Below, in pieces: positions 44,671-53,257 of a DNA stretch of 64,000 bases. Under the pieces are notes generated by a model. It had not been told where the DNA came from and searched no databases. It saw only the letters and a program-made list of their open reading frames with translations. The position numbers and the translations under genes are program-made. Source of the stretch: Alphaproteobacteria bacterium (lineage in GTDB: Bacteria; Pseudomonadota; Alphaproteobacteria; UBA8366; Aestuariispiraceae); NCBI GenBank assembly GCA_024743195.1, contig JANSXE010000001.1:62001-126000 (forward strand), in the 5' to 3' direction. Each line of letters opens with the position of its first letter. The stretch's first letter is position 1.

Positions 44671-45836
44671 TTCAGCCGCCTCAGGATGCTGACATAGTTG
44701 GCGACCGCCGCGCCTCCCATATTGAAGACGCCGGCGGTCGCCGCCCCCCCGATCTGCATGCCCTCGGCCTCGCCCATGAGCTGCAGGCAGGCCATGACGT
44801 GCATGGAAACGCCGGTCGCGCCGATCGGGTGCCCCTTGGCCTTCAAGCCGCCCGACGGATTGACCGGCAGGCGGCCCCCTTTGAGCGTCCAGCCTTCGTC
44901 GATGGCGCGCGCGCCGTCACCCGGGCGACACAGCCCCATGGCCTCGTATTCCAGAAGCTCGGCAATGGTGAAGCAGTCATGCGTCTCGACCAGATCGAGA
45001 TCGCCCAGCGTCGCTTCCGCCCGATCGAGCGCCGCCGCCCAGGCCGCCTCCGCCCCGGCGAACCGCGTCGGGTCGCGGCGGCTGAGCGGCAGCGCATCGT
45101 TGACGTGCGCGCGGCCGGCGAAGCCGACGGCGCGCGGCAGGGCCTCGATCTCATCCTCCGAACTGACCACCAGCGCCGCCGCGCCGTCCGAGATCAGCGA
45201 GCAATCCGTGCGCCTCAGCGGGCCTGCGACGCGCGGGTTCTTCTCCGAGGGCGCGTTGCAGAAGGCGAAGCCGAGATCCTTGCGCAGATGGGCGTAGGGA
45301 TTGTCGACGCCGTTGCGGTGGTTCTTCGCGGCGATGCGGGCGAGCGACTCGCTCCGGTCGCCGTAGCGTTGGAAATAGGACTGCGCGATCCGCCCGAAGA
45401 CTCCGGCGAAGCCGCCGGGCTCGCCGGCCTCCTCCTTGCGATAGCTGGCGCCCAGCAGGATGTCGCCGACATCGGCCGTCGCCGTCGCCGTCATCTTCTC
45501 GACGCCGACGACCAGCACGTGGCGGGCGGCGCCGGCCTCGATCTTCTCAAGCGCGGTAAAGAGCGCGGCAGACCCGGTGGCGCAGGCGTTCTCGACCCGC
45601 AGCGCGGGCGTACTGCGGAACCGGTCGTCCACGACGCCCACCAGCGCCGCCTGGAAATCCTGTTTCGAGAAGCCGTTGTTGAGGACGCCCAACACCAGGG
45701 CGTCGACGTCCTGCGGCTCGATCTCCGCATGCGCCAGCGCCGCTTCGACGACCGGCGCGATCAGCGCCTCACTGTCCGGCGCGTCGGCCTTCCCGAACCG
45801 ACCATGCGCCCAACCGGAAATCACCGGTCTCGGCAT
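44667..45836 (-). CDS. thiolase family protein (SCP-x-like)
   Basis: 389 aa. Nucleophile Cys in RVENACATGSAALFTAL, His/Cys region ETHDCFTIAELLEYE and GGLKAKGHPIGATGVSMH. It has the lipid-transfer/SCP-x thiolase pattern rather than the FadA type, and would cleave a 3-ketoacyl-CoA. It is the first gene of the operon, with GGGAGG before the ATG, and divergent from the Lrp/AsnC regulator. Confidence 0.9.
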   Translation of the reverse strand: MPRPVISGWAHGRFGKADAPDSEALIAPVVEAALAHAEIEPQDVDALVLGVLNNGFSKQDFQAALVGVVDDRFRSTPALRVENACATGSAALFTALEKIEAGAARHVLVVGVEKMTATATADVGDILLGASYRKEEAGEPGGFAGVFGRIAQSYFQRYGDRSESLARIAAKNHRNGVDNPYAHLRKDLGFAFCNAPSEKNPRVAGPLRRTDCSLISDGAAALVVSSEDEIEALPRAVGFAGRAHVNDALPLSRRDPTRFAGAEAAWAAALDRAEATLGDLDLVETHDCFTIAELLEYEAMGLCRPGDGARAIDEGWTLKGGRLPVNPSGGLKAKGHPIGATGVSMHVMACLQLMGEAEGMQIGGAATAGVFNMGGAAVANYVSILRRLK

Positions 45837-45900
45837 CGCTTCCTCCCAACCCGTGTTTTTCGAAACGTTAATGCGGAGTTAGAGGAATTTCTTTGCTAAC

Positions 45901-45930
45901 TTATGCGCGATAGAGTTTATTTTTGCATAA
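45901..45930. promoter_or_regulatory. candidate Lrp/AsnC operator between divergent genes
   Basis: TTATGC at 45901 and GCATAA at 45925 form an inverted repeat with an 18-bp gap in an AT-rich spacer (45837-45958) between the thiolase operon and the regulator. The placement suits autoregulation and operon control by the regulator at 45959, but it was not tested. Confidence 0.4.
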
Positions 45931-45958
45931 TCAATTCATATCGCAGGGAGCGCGCCTG

Positions 45959-46435
45959 ATGAGTTATGCAACCCTCGACCGAACGGATCGTCGAATTCTG
46001 ATCGAACTCCAGAAGGATCCCGAACTGTCCACCAAGGAGCTTGCGGAGCGGGTCGGCGTCTCGCAGTCGCCTTGCTGGCGACGGCTGGCCAGACTGCAGG
46101 AGGCGGGGGTGATCAAAGGGCGCTTCTGGTCCTTCGATCCGAAGAAGCTGGGGTTCGAGCTCGTGCTCTTCGTGCGGGTCAAGATGGGCGTGCACGACAA
46201 GGAGACCTTCAAGGCCTTCGAGGAGGCGGTGTCCGCCATCCCGGAAGTGCAGGTCGTGCAGCTGCTGATCGGCGAGATCGACTATCGCCTGCGCGTCGTC
46301 GTGCGCTCGATGGCCGAGTATGAGACCCTTTTCCACAACAAGCTGCTCGGCCTGCCCGGCGTCCGGGAGTTCGAATCGAGCATCATGGTGAAAGAGGTGA
46401 AGAACACCCAGGCGCTGCCGATCACAGCCGATTGA
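45959..46435 (+). CDS. Lrp/AsnC family transcriptional regulator
   Basis: 158 aa. N-terminal helix-turn-helix: LDRTDRRILIELQKDPELST, VGVSQSPCWRRLARLQEAGV. The C-terminal RAM/AsnC ligand domain carries VRVKMGVHDKETFKAFEEAV and VVQLLIGEIDYRLRVVV. ATG 45959 follows GGGAG; the upstream TTG has no ribosome binding site. It probably senses an amino-acid-like or organic-acid effector and controls the divergent nine-gene operon. Confidence 0.93.
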   Translation: MSYATLDRTDRRILIELQKDPELSTKELAERVGVSQSPCWRRLARLQEAGVIKGRFWSFDPKKLGFELVLFVRVKMGVHDKETFKAFEEAVSAIPEVQVVQLLIGEIDYRLRVVVRSMAEYETLFHNKLLGLPGVREFESSIMVKEVKNTQALPITAD

Positions 46436-46468
46436 GCGGAGCTTGGGCGCCGCTCGCTGCGCGCTCGC

Positions 46469-46942
46469 TCATGGCGCGGCTGCGCGAATGCGGCATTGGA
46501 AGCAATTGTTCCGCGCCGAGCGGACATCGACGAAGCTGACGGAGGGACGCGCCAAAAGCGCTTCCGCGCGCGTTGCGATATCGGCGGTCGGAATCACGTC
46601 GCCGGTTCCGTAGACAATGCGCTCGTTCGCGTCGTAGCCGCGCAGGATGTAGGCCGGTCCGGCCAGTATCTCCGGCGGCGTCGGCGACGCGGCGGCGCGT
46701 TTGCACGGGTCCGCGTGCAGGAAGATCGGCCCCGTCTCCGCATAGGGCTGCGTCGTCTCGAAGGGTCGATAGGCCAGGATCAGAAAGCTCGCCCCCTTCT
46801 CGACCTGGCGCAGACAATGCCGGCATGGGACGCCGTCGCCGTCAGAGACCGCCTGCTCGGCCGGCGCGCCGTAGGCGTCGGGGGCGCCGCGCTGGAGACG
46901 GCGAACCGGATCGGTCGGCAGGGCTTCGAAGCGAATGGACAT
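46469..46942 (-). CDS. DUF1203 domain protein
   Basis: 157 aa. The family's Cys motif PCRHCLRQVEKGASFLILAY is followed by GPIFLHADPCKR, YILRGYDANERIVYGTG and the C-terminal RSARNNCFQCRI. The function of the family is unknown; the paired CxxC motifs suggest metal or redox chemistry. ATG 46942 has GGAGG at 6 nt. It is convergent with the Lrp regulator. Confidence 0.85.
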   Translation of the reverse strand: MSIRFEALPTDPVRRLQRGAPDAYGAPAEQAVSDGDGVPCRHCLRQVEKGASFLILAYRPFETTQPYAETGPIFLHADPCKRAAASPTPPEILAGPAYILRGYDANERIVYGTGDVIPTADIATRAEALLARPSVSFVDVRSARNNCFQCRIRAAAP

Positions 46943-47189
46943 GGGCGGCCTCCTTGCTGAAGGCCCAAGTCTGCGCGGCGCCGACGGCGCCCGCCACCCG
47001 GTTCTTGCGCATCCCCGAGATCGGGTCCGCGCACCGCGCGCGGCGGCGTCGCAACCCGACCGGCGACGCCTCAAGCACTCCCATGAGGCGCCTTTCTTTT
47101 TTTGCGCCACTTAAAGATGCTTTAACGATTTCGCGCGATACGTGGGTACCGAGCGACTCAAGACGCAGGCAAAAAAGGGAAAAGCCGAA

Positions 47190-48872
47190 ATGTCCAAACT
47201 GAGAATGGCTTACAAGTTCGGGATCCTTGTGGCCGTTTCGGTCGCATCGATGGTGGCGCTTGGAGCGGTCGGCTTCATCGGCGCCGAGTCCACGGGCAAG
47301 ATTTTCGCCGAGTACCGCCAGACAGCGCGCGCCCAGATGCTGGTCGCGGACATGGCGGAAGACCTGATGCAGGCCCGGCAAGCCGCCCTGAAGCTTCGGA
47401 TCGACGACGACGGGGCCTTCGCGCGCGAGGTGCACGACAACCTGGCCGAGATCGAAGCGCTGCGCGCCGATGTCTCCAACTTGGTGCGCGACGCCGACCG
47501 ACGCCGGCGGATCGACGCGGCGCTTGAGGACATCCGACGGTACGCCGCGGCCTTCGATACGGCCCTCTCCGCCGATGGGGCGAGCCGCGAGCGCGTCTTC
47601 ACAGAGCAGTTGGACGTCATCGGCCCGCGGGCGTCCGAGGCGCTGGATTCCGTTCAGGACGGCCTGCAAGCCCTGCAGAACAGGATCGGCCCGGAAGCCA
47701 GGGCCAGCATCGCAGCGACGGAAACGGGCATCGTGGCCTTCGGCGCCGTCGCGATCCTTCTGGGGGCTGCGGCCAGCCTTCTCATAGCCCGCGGGATCAG
47801 CCGTCCCGTCGTGGCGGTGAGCGCGGTCATGGATCGTATGGCCGACGGCGCCGATCTGACGGTCGAGGTTCCCTACACCGACCGGCGCGACGAGATCGGC
47901 GACATGGCCCGCGCGCTCGACGGCTTCAAGCAGGGATTGATCGAAAAGCACCGCTTGGAGCGTGAGCAGGCGGCGGAGCAGCAGCGCACGATGGAGCGGG
48001 AGCGTGAAGAGCGCGCAGAACGCGTGGCCGCCCGCGAGCAGATGGCCCAGGAGTTGGAGAAAGCGGTCGGCGACGTCATTCGCTCTCTAAGCGGGTCCGC
48101 CTCGGAGTTGCAGACTGCGGCCCAGGCGATGGCGTCGACGTCGGCGCAGGCTGAGAGCGAATCCGCAACGGTCGCCGCCGCTGCGGAGGAGGCCTCGACC
48201 AGCGTCCAGAACGCCTCGTCCGGCGCCGAACAACTGACCTCCAGCATTCAGGAAATCAGCCGCCAGGTGGCGCAGGCCGCCGACATCGCCAACGCGGCCG
48301 CCGCAACGGTCTCCCGAACCGACAGCTGCATCTCGGGCCTGTCGAAGACCGCCCAGTCGATCGGGGACGTCGTCAACCTCATCCACGAGATCGCGGATCA
48401 GACGAATCTGCTCGCCCTGAACGCCACGATCGAGGCGGCGCGCGCGGGCGACGCCGGTAAGGGCTTCGCCGTGGTGGCGAGCGAAGTCAAGGCGCTCGCC
48501 ACCCAGACGCAGCAGGCGACGGAGCGGATCGCGAACCAGGTGCGCTCGGTCCAGGACGAGGCGTCAGGGGCGGTCGAAGCAGTTCAGGAGATCGGAACGG
48601 TGGTCCGTCAAGTGACCGACATCAGTCAGGCGATCGCGTCGGCCGTGGAGGAACAGAACGCCGCCACGGGAGAAATCGCGCGCAACATGGACGAAGCGGC
48701 CGCAGGGGCCCAGCAGGTCTCGCGCTCCATCACGGGCGTCAGCGAAGCGGCCCGCGAGACCAGCGGGACCTCGTCCCAGGTGCTCCAGGCCGCCGAAGGA
48801 GTCGCGGAGAACGCCGGCGCGCTGGACACGGCGATCGCAACGGTCCTGAGGCAGATCCGCGGTCAAGCGTGA
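47190..48872 (+). CDS. methyl-accepting chemotaxis protein with HAMP domain
   Basis: About 560 aa. Membrane helix about residues 8-28 ([20 protein letters not shown]), a periplasmic helical sensor of about 150 residues, second helix ([20 protein letters not shown]), HAMP, coiled coil and signalling tip [20 protein letters not shown]. It is the third receptor in this window, each with a different sensor. ATG 47190 is preferred over the upstream start at 47142, which has no ribosome binding site. The upstream gap (46943-47189) shows no gene. Confidence 0.92.
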   Translation: MSKLRMAYKFGILVAVSVASMVALGAVGFIGAESTGKIFAEYRQTARAQMLVADMAEDLMQARQAALKLRIDDDGAFAREVHDNLAEIEALRADVSNLVRDADRRRRIDAALEDIRRYAAAFDTALSADGASRERVFTEQLDVIGPRASEALDSVQDGLQALQNRIGPEARASIAATETGIVAFGAVAILLGAAASLLIARGISRPVVAVSAVMDRMADGADLTVEVPYTDRRDEIGDMARALDGFKQGLIEKHRLEREQAAEQQRTMEREREERAERVAAREQMAQELEKAVGDVIRSLSGSASELQTAAQAMASTSAQAESESATVAAAAEEASTSVQNASSGAEQLTSSIQEISRQVAQAADIANAAAATVSRTDSCISGLSKTAQSIGDVVNLIHEIADQTNLLALNATIEAARAGDAGKGFAVVASEVKALATQTQQATERIANQVRSVQDEASGAVEAVQEIGTVVRQVTDISQAIASAVEEQNAATGEIARNMDEAAAGAQQVSRSITGVSEAARETSGTSSQVLQAAEGVAENAGALDTAIATVLRQIRGQA

Positions 48873-48965
48873 AAACCGGGCCCAGGGCGCCGCTCACGAC
48901 GGCGAGGCTAAGCTAGGCGAAATCGGAGACCCGTCGGCGTCCCGTCGCCTCGCCGCGCGCCGGCC

Positions 48966-50234
48966 TCAGCCCATCGAGAGCGTCGCCGCCGCCTCGCGCA
49001 TCGCCTCCAGGAACACCGCGACCTCCGCCTCCGTGTTGTAATGGCACACGGAGACCCGCACGCAGTCCTCGAGGCCCAGCGGCCCCAGGACATTGCCGCA
49101 ATAATGGTCGTTCTTGCGGATGTGGACGCGCACGCCCCGCTCCCGCAGGAAGCGGACGAGATCCGCCGAGGGCGCGCCCTCCAGCCAGAAGGACACGACG
49201 CCCTCCCGCCCACTCAAGCCGTCGCCGCCGACCAGCCGCACCCGGGGCGCATCGGCGAGGCCGCGGAGGTTGCCGGTCCCCCGCAAGAGGGCGCCCACAA
49301 GGCGCTGCTCATGCGCCTGGATCGCGTCGGCGGCGGCCTCGATCCGTGCGCGGCGCGCCGCGTCGGCCGTGAACTGGGCGCCCAGCCAATCGAGATAGTC
49401 GATCACGTCCGAAAACGTCGCATAGGCGCCGGCGTCGCGGGTTCCAAGCTCCCAATTGTCGGCCGGCCCGTCGACGATCTGTTCTTTCGCCAGCGCCGTC
49501 AGACGCTCCGACGCCCAGCCGACCCCGTAGCCGTGGCGCGAGAACATCTTGTAGGGCGAGACCGCATACCCGTCGGCGCCGCAGGCGACGACGTCCACCG
49601 CGCCGTGGCTCGCATGCTGGATGCCGTCGACGATGATGAAACAGTCGGGCGCGGCCTCCCGGATCGCCGCGGCGATCGCCGCGACGTCCACGGCCATGCC
49701 CGTGACGGGCGAGGTGTGAACGATGGTCGCCACCCGCAGGTCCGGCCCGATCCGTTCCCGATAGGCGGCGAGATCCACCGTCCCGGTCGCGTCGTCGTGG
49801 GCGACGCGCCGATGCGGGCGGCCCGTTACCCCGGCCCAGCGCGCCATGGCGCTGGCGGTGGCCGGATGCTCCAACGTCGAGCCGAGCATCGCCCCGCCGG
49901 GCGCCGCGCCGAGCGCGGCCGTGCGGATCAGACGAAAGAGGACTTCCGTGCCGCTTTCCCCGACGAAGACCCGCCCGTCGGGCGCGTTCAGAAAGGTCCG
50001 CATGTCGGACCGTCCGCGCTCGATCGCCGCCATCAGGGCCTCAGACGCCGGGTTGTCGCGGCCCTGATTGTCCGGGTAGCCGGCGTAGGCGGCCGAGGTC
50101 TCGATGACGGAGCGGAGGCGGAGCGCGCCGCCGGCGTTCTCGAAATAGACGCGCGGACCGTCGAAGGGGCAGGAGTCGACATGGGCGAAGCGGCTGCGGA
50201 CCGCCTCCATCAGGCCGGGACGATCGGCGATCAT
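48966..50234 (-). CDS. class V aminotransferase / cysteine desulfurase-like enzyme
   Basis: 422 aa. PLP fold type I: VYFENAGGALRLRSVI, TSPVTGMAVDVAAIAA, cofactor Asp and Lys in IIVDGIQHASHG and SPYKMFSRHGYGVGW, C-terminal VRVSVCHYNTEAEV. It belongs to the NifS/Csd superfamily but lacks the SufS context, so a desulfurase or a distinct lyase/aminotransferase role is equally possible. ATG 50234 is chosen (MIADRPGLMEAV). Confidence 0.85.
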   Translation of the reverse strand: MIADRPGLMEAVRSRFAHVDSCPFDGPRVYFENAGGALRLRSVIETSAAYAGYPDNQGRDNPASEALMAAIERGRSDMRTFLNAPDGRVFVGESGTEVLFRLIRTAALGAAPGGAMLGSTLEHPATASAMARWAGVTGRPHRRVAHDDATGTVDLAAYRERIGPDLRVATIVHTSPVTGMAVDVAAIAAAIREAAPDCFIIVDGIQHASHGAVDVVACGADGYAVSPYKMFSRHGYGVGWASERLTALAKEQIVDGPADNWELGTRDAGAYATFSDVIDYLDWLGAQFTADAARRARIEAAADAIQAHEQRLVGALLRGTGNLRGLADAPRVRLVGGDGLSGREGVVSFWLEGAPSADLVRFLRERGVRVHIRKNDHYCGNVLGPLGLEDCVRVSVCHYNTEAEVAVFLEAMREAAATLSMG

Positions 50235-50405
50235 GCACGGGGCTCCATCGGCTCGAGAAACAAAGGGGCGCGCAGGTCTCGTGGGGATCGGGCCCATGAG
50301 GCCGCCGGTCAGACCCTAGCTAAGTCATCCGCCTTCGCTTGTCCATGCGACGGACGCTGTTTACGGCGGGAGCGCCTGACGGTACGCTTCAATCGGGAGG
50401 GCTTC

Positions 50406-50996
50406 GTGAGGGTTTCTGCGCCTCGTTGGGCTTGGCGGCTCGCCGGCGCACGTGCGGGTGACTGGGAAGCGGACCCTCTGATGCCGATTTGGCGAACGCC
50501 GGAACAGATCGTCTCCCCGAAGGTTCACGCCTTCGACGCCTACTGGCGCGCCCGTCGCCCGCCGGACGGCGGCCTGCCGCGCCGGTCCGATATCGAGCCG
50601 GCGGAGTTGCGGGCGTTGCTGCCCCACATCCTGATCGCGGACTTCCAGGCCGACCCGCTTGAGGTGCGGTATCGACTGATCGGCACCAAGATCGTCGAGA
50701 TGTCGCGAGTCGACTTCACCGGCAAACGGCTCGCCGACTGCGACTTTCAGGCGGAGGATCCGGGCGTCTGGCGACGCGCGTACGACCTCATCGCGGAGAG
50801 CGCCGAGCCCGTCTACGGGCGTATCGACATTCCGCCAGCCGAGGGGACGTCCGACCGCCGCGTGACCGAGGAGTTCGGCATTTTCCCGCTCAGCCTGGAC
50901 GGCCGGACGGTCGCACAATGCATCGCGCTCGAGGATTACGACGCAGCCGACCCACGGGTCGCGCCCGAGGATCTGCGCCCCATGCGGGTGCGCTGA
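50406..50996 (+). CDS. PAS domain protein (PAS_5 type)
   Basis: About 196 aa. The core LPRRSDIEPAELRALLPHIL followed by YRLIGTKIVEMSRVDFTGK and VYGRIDIPP is the one-domain PAS type typical of alphaproteobacteria. GTG 50406 has GGGAGG at 5 nt; ATG 50481 is the alternative and leaves the whole PAS domain intact. No output domain is present. Ligand and partner are unknown. Confidence 0.8.
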   Translation: MRVSAPRWAWRLAGARAGDWEADPLMPIWRTPEQIVSPKVHAFDAYWRARRPPDGGLPRRSDIEPAELRALLPHILIADFQADPLEVRYRLIGTKIVEMSRVDFTGKRLADCDFQAEDPGVWRRAYDLIAESAEPVYGRIDIPPAEGTSDRRVTEEFGIFPLSLDGRTVAQCIALEDYDAADPRVAPEDLRPMRVR

Positions 50997-51029
50997 CGCC
51001 CTCCGTCGCCCCGGGCGCGGCCGGCTCCC

Positions 51030-51506
51030 TCAGGCGAGGCCTTTGTTGGCGGACTGCAGGTAGTTCTGCTCGCCCATCTTGTCCATCAGGCCGAGCTGCG
51101 TCTCGAGCCAGTCGATATGCTCCTCCTCGGACTTCAGGATGTCGAGGAACAGGGCGCGGCTCACATAATCGCCGGTCGACTCGCAATACTCGATCGCCTT
51201 CGCCAGATCCGGATGCGCGATGTGCTCGAGTTTGAGATCGCATTCGAGGATTTCGCGCACGCTCTGCCCGATCATCAGTTTCCCGAGATCCTGCAGGTTC
51301 GGCAGCCCTTCCAGGAACAGGATCCGCTCGATCAGCATGTCGGCGTGCTTCATCTCATCGATGGATTCCTCGTATTCTTTCGCGCCGAGGTCCTCAAACC
51401 CCCAGTCCTTGAGCATCCGGGAATGCAAAAAGTACTGATTGATGGCGGTGAGCTCGTTGTAGAGCACCTTATTCAGATGCTGGATGACGGTCTTGTCGCC
51501 CTTCAC
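51030..51506 (-). CDS. bfr: bacterioferritin
   Basis: 158 aa, full length. The diiron ligands ([40 protein letters not shown]) and the haem Met of DEMKHAD are present, with [16 protein letters not shown] at the C-terminal end. It stores iron as ferric mineral in a 24-mer shell with haem at dimer interfaces. GTG 51506 has GGGAGA before it. Its ferredoxin partner bfd lies 199 nt upstream. Confidence 0.95.
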   Translation of the reverse strand: MKGDKTVIQHLNKVLYNELTAINQYFLHSRMLKDWGFEDLGAKEYEESIDEMKHADMLIERILFLEGLPNLQDLGKLMIGQSVREILECDLKLEHIAHPDLAKAIEYCESTGDYVSRALFLDILKSEEEHIDWLETQLGLMDKMGEQNYLQSANKGLA

Positions 51507-51704
51507 GCGATGGTCTCCCGTTTGGCTTGCTGTCAGGCTGGCGATTGCAGGTATGAGAATATCGCGCGTCGGCTCTTGCTGTCGAGGGGGCCTCACCCCC
51601 GCGCGCGAGGGTTTCGGCAAGACGGATCCAGGTCGGCATGCGGCGGACGCTGAACATCGAACGCCTCGGTCGTCAAATCGCGCGCCGGAGACGACGTTGA
51701 GCGC

Positions 51705-51938
51705 TCACTCTGCGGGCGCCGGCGCGGCCTCGAGACCGACAGAGCCGGGGGCGCCGCGTCCGATCAGGTCGTTGCCCTCGCTGCGCTCGCGGATCATGTC
51801 GCCGATCATCGGCTTGCAGCGACCGCAGACGGGCGCGCAGCCGAGCGCCGCGTAGACCCCCTCCGGTTCGTCGACGCCCGAGTCGATCGCGCGACCGATG
51901 GACTGATCGCACAGGGCGTTGCACAGGCAAATGTACAT
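51705..51938 (-). CDS. bfd: bacterioferritin-associated ferredoxin
   Basis: 77 aa. MYICLCNALCDQ and GCAPVCGRCKPMI give the C-x-C...C-x2-C [2Fe-2S] motif of Bfd, which reduces the bacterioferritin core so iron is released. ATG 51938 is the natural start. A perfect palindromic Fur-type box lies about 75 bp upstream, so bfd is probably induced in iron starvation. Confidence 0.92.
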   Translation of the reverse strand: MYICLCNALCDQSIGRAIDSGVDEPEGVYAALGCAPVCGRCKPMIGDMIRERSEGNDLIGRGAPGSVGLEAAPAPAE

Positions 51939-52012
51939 CGTGCGCGCCTCTTCTTCCCGCCGCGGCCGATAGCGTCCCAGAGAGACGGACGTCCCGGCTG
52001 CGAAAATCTGCA

Positions 52013-52037
52013 ACTGCAAATCAATATCATTTGCAGT
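52013..52037. promoter_or_regulatory. Fur-type operator of bfd
   Basis: ACTGCAAAT-CAATATC-ATTTGCAGT, a perfect 9-bp inverted repeat with a 7-nt spacer, lies between bfd (start 51938) and the stop of the next gene (52096). Its centre matches the classical Fur 19-mer at about 12 positions. Bfd repression by iron fits known biology; the exact regulator (Fur, Mur or another) is not determined. Confidence 0.7.
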
Positions 52038-52095
52038 CTCTCGATTTCAAGCCCAAAACGTCAATCCGGCGTGACGACCGGCGGAAGCCGCCGCG

Positions 52096-53019
52096 TCAGA
52101 CCCCGATCGGGCCCGACGAGGCGTCGGCGCCGGGCGCTTCGCGCCCTGCCGGGGCCGCGTCGCGTCCGCGTCGAAAGGGGTGCGCAAGCTGGCCGAGGAA
52201 ACTCGCAGGCATCGGCTCGTCAACGCCGATCCGGCTCGACGGCCGATAGGGTCTGTAATAGTGGGTGCGGAGGAGAAGATCGTAAATCATCAGATTCTCG
52301 CCGTAGTTCTTGTTCCCCTCCTCGAGATTCCGGGAATGATGGAAGCGATGGAGGACCGGCGTGTTGAATAAATAGTTCAGCCATCCGAAGCGCATGTCGA
52401 CATTGCAATGGGTCAACATCCCGATGAAGGCGGTGGTGGCGCTGACCCATTTGAAGACCTCGGTCGGCGCGCCGGCCAGGAACAGGATGGGCTGGCTGAG
52501 GACGATGCTGACCGCGGTGTCCACGACATGGAAGCGGCCGGTGTTGATGAAGGTCAGCCGGGTCGAACTGTGGTGGACCGCATGGAAGCGCCACAGCAGC
52601 GGCCATTCATGCGCCAGGCGATGGGCGGCGTATAGCCCCGCCTCGACCAGCACCAAGCCGAGCGCGACCTGCAGGCCCATCGGCCAATGCGTCGGCCAGA
52701 GCTGATGCAGGCCCCGGTCGACCGCCGCCTCCGCGATCCCGAAGACGGCGCCCACGGCGATGAGGACCTGCACGGCCCCCTTGTTCAGGACCGTGTGGGC
52801 AAGATCGACGCCGATCTGACCGTCATTCGCAAGCCACGCGCGCTCATAGGGCCACAGACGCTCAGCGCAGAACAGCGTCACCGCCAGTCCGAGATACGCG
52901 AGATTGAAGGCAAGGAAGGCGTAGCCGTTCACCATCCCGACATAGGTGATCGACAGCACGGTGGTGAGCAGAGCAGGCCAAAGCGCAATCTGCCGAAACG
53001 TCGTCAATGCCTCGCGCAT
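52096..53019 (-). CDS. sterol desaturase/fatty acid hydroxylase superfamily protein
   Basis: About 307 aa, several membrane helices. The eight-His di-metal clusters are clear: HRLAHEW, HAVHHSS, a His in MLTHCNVDM, HRFHHSR and TPVLHRFHHSRN. The family inserts oxygen into lipid chains or sterols. ATG 53019 removes a basic non-coding lead. The C-terminal 40 residues are Pro/Ala-rich. No operon partner. Confidence 0.88.
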   Translation of the reverse strand: MREALTTFRQIALWPALLTTVLSITYVGMVNGYAFLAFNLAYLGLAVTLFCAERLWPYERAWLANDGQIGVDLAHTVLNKGAVQVLIAVGAVFGIAEAAVDRGLHQLWPTHWPMGLQVALGLVLVEAGLYAAHRLAHEWPLLWRFHAVHHSSTRLTFINTGRFHVVDTAVSIVLSQPILFLAGAPTEVFKWVSATTAFIGMLTHCNVDMRFGWLNYLFNTPVLHRFHHSRNLEEGNKNYGENLMIYDLLLRTHYYRPYRPSSRIGVDEPMPASFLGQLAHPFRRGRDAAPAGREAPGADASSGPIGV

Positions 53020-53257
53020 GCTCGCCACAATCCGCTCACGCCTAGCCCTGAGACGCGCGTGCCGCGGCGCAAAAGACCGCGATCGCGCCGCGCGACGCCG
53101 ATCGGCTCGATAGAACCGATCCGGAAATCGCACCGAACACAAAAATAACACAACCGCCGATCGGCCCCTGCCAAAATCAGCGTTCGCGGCCGCGCGTCCA
53201 GCCGGCCATCTTTATGTGTTACCGAATGAAGTCTGTTTCAAGAAACTTCGGGCGTCC

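Noticed and set aside
49041-50405. N-terminal extension of the PAS gene
   Set aside because: The open frame runs antisense through the aminotransferase gene; a GTG with GGGAGG at 50406 is a better start.
53225-53250. Hairpin GTTTC-AA-GAAAC after the HpnN-like gene as a terminator
   Set aside because: The stem is only 5 bp with mismatched flanks and there is no T-run, so it is too weak to call.
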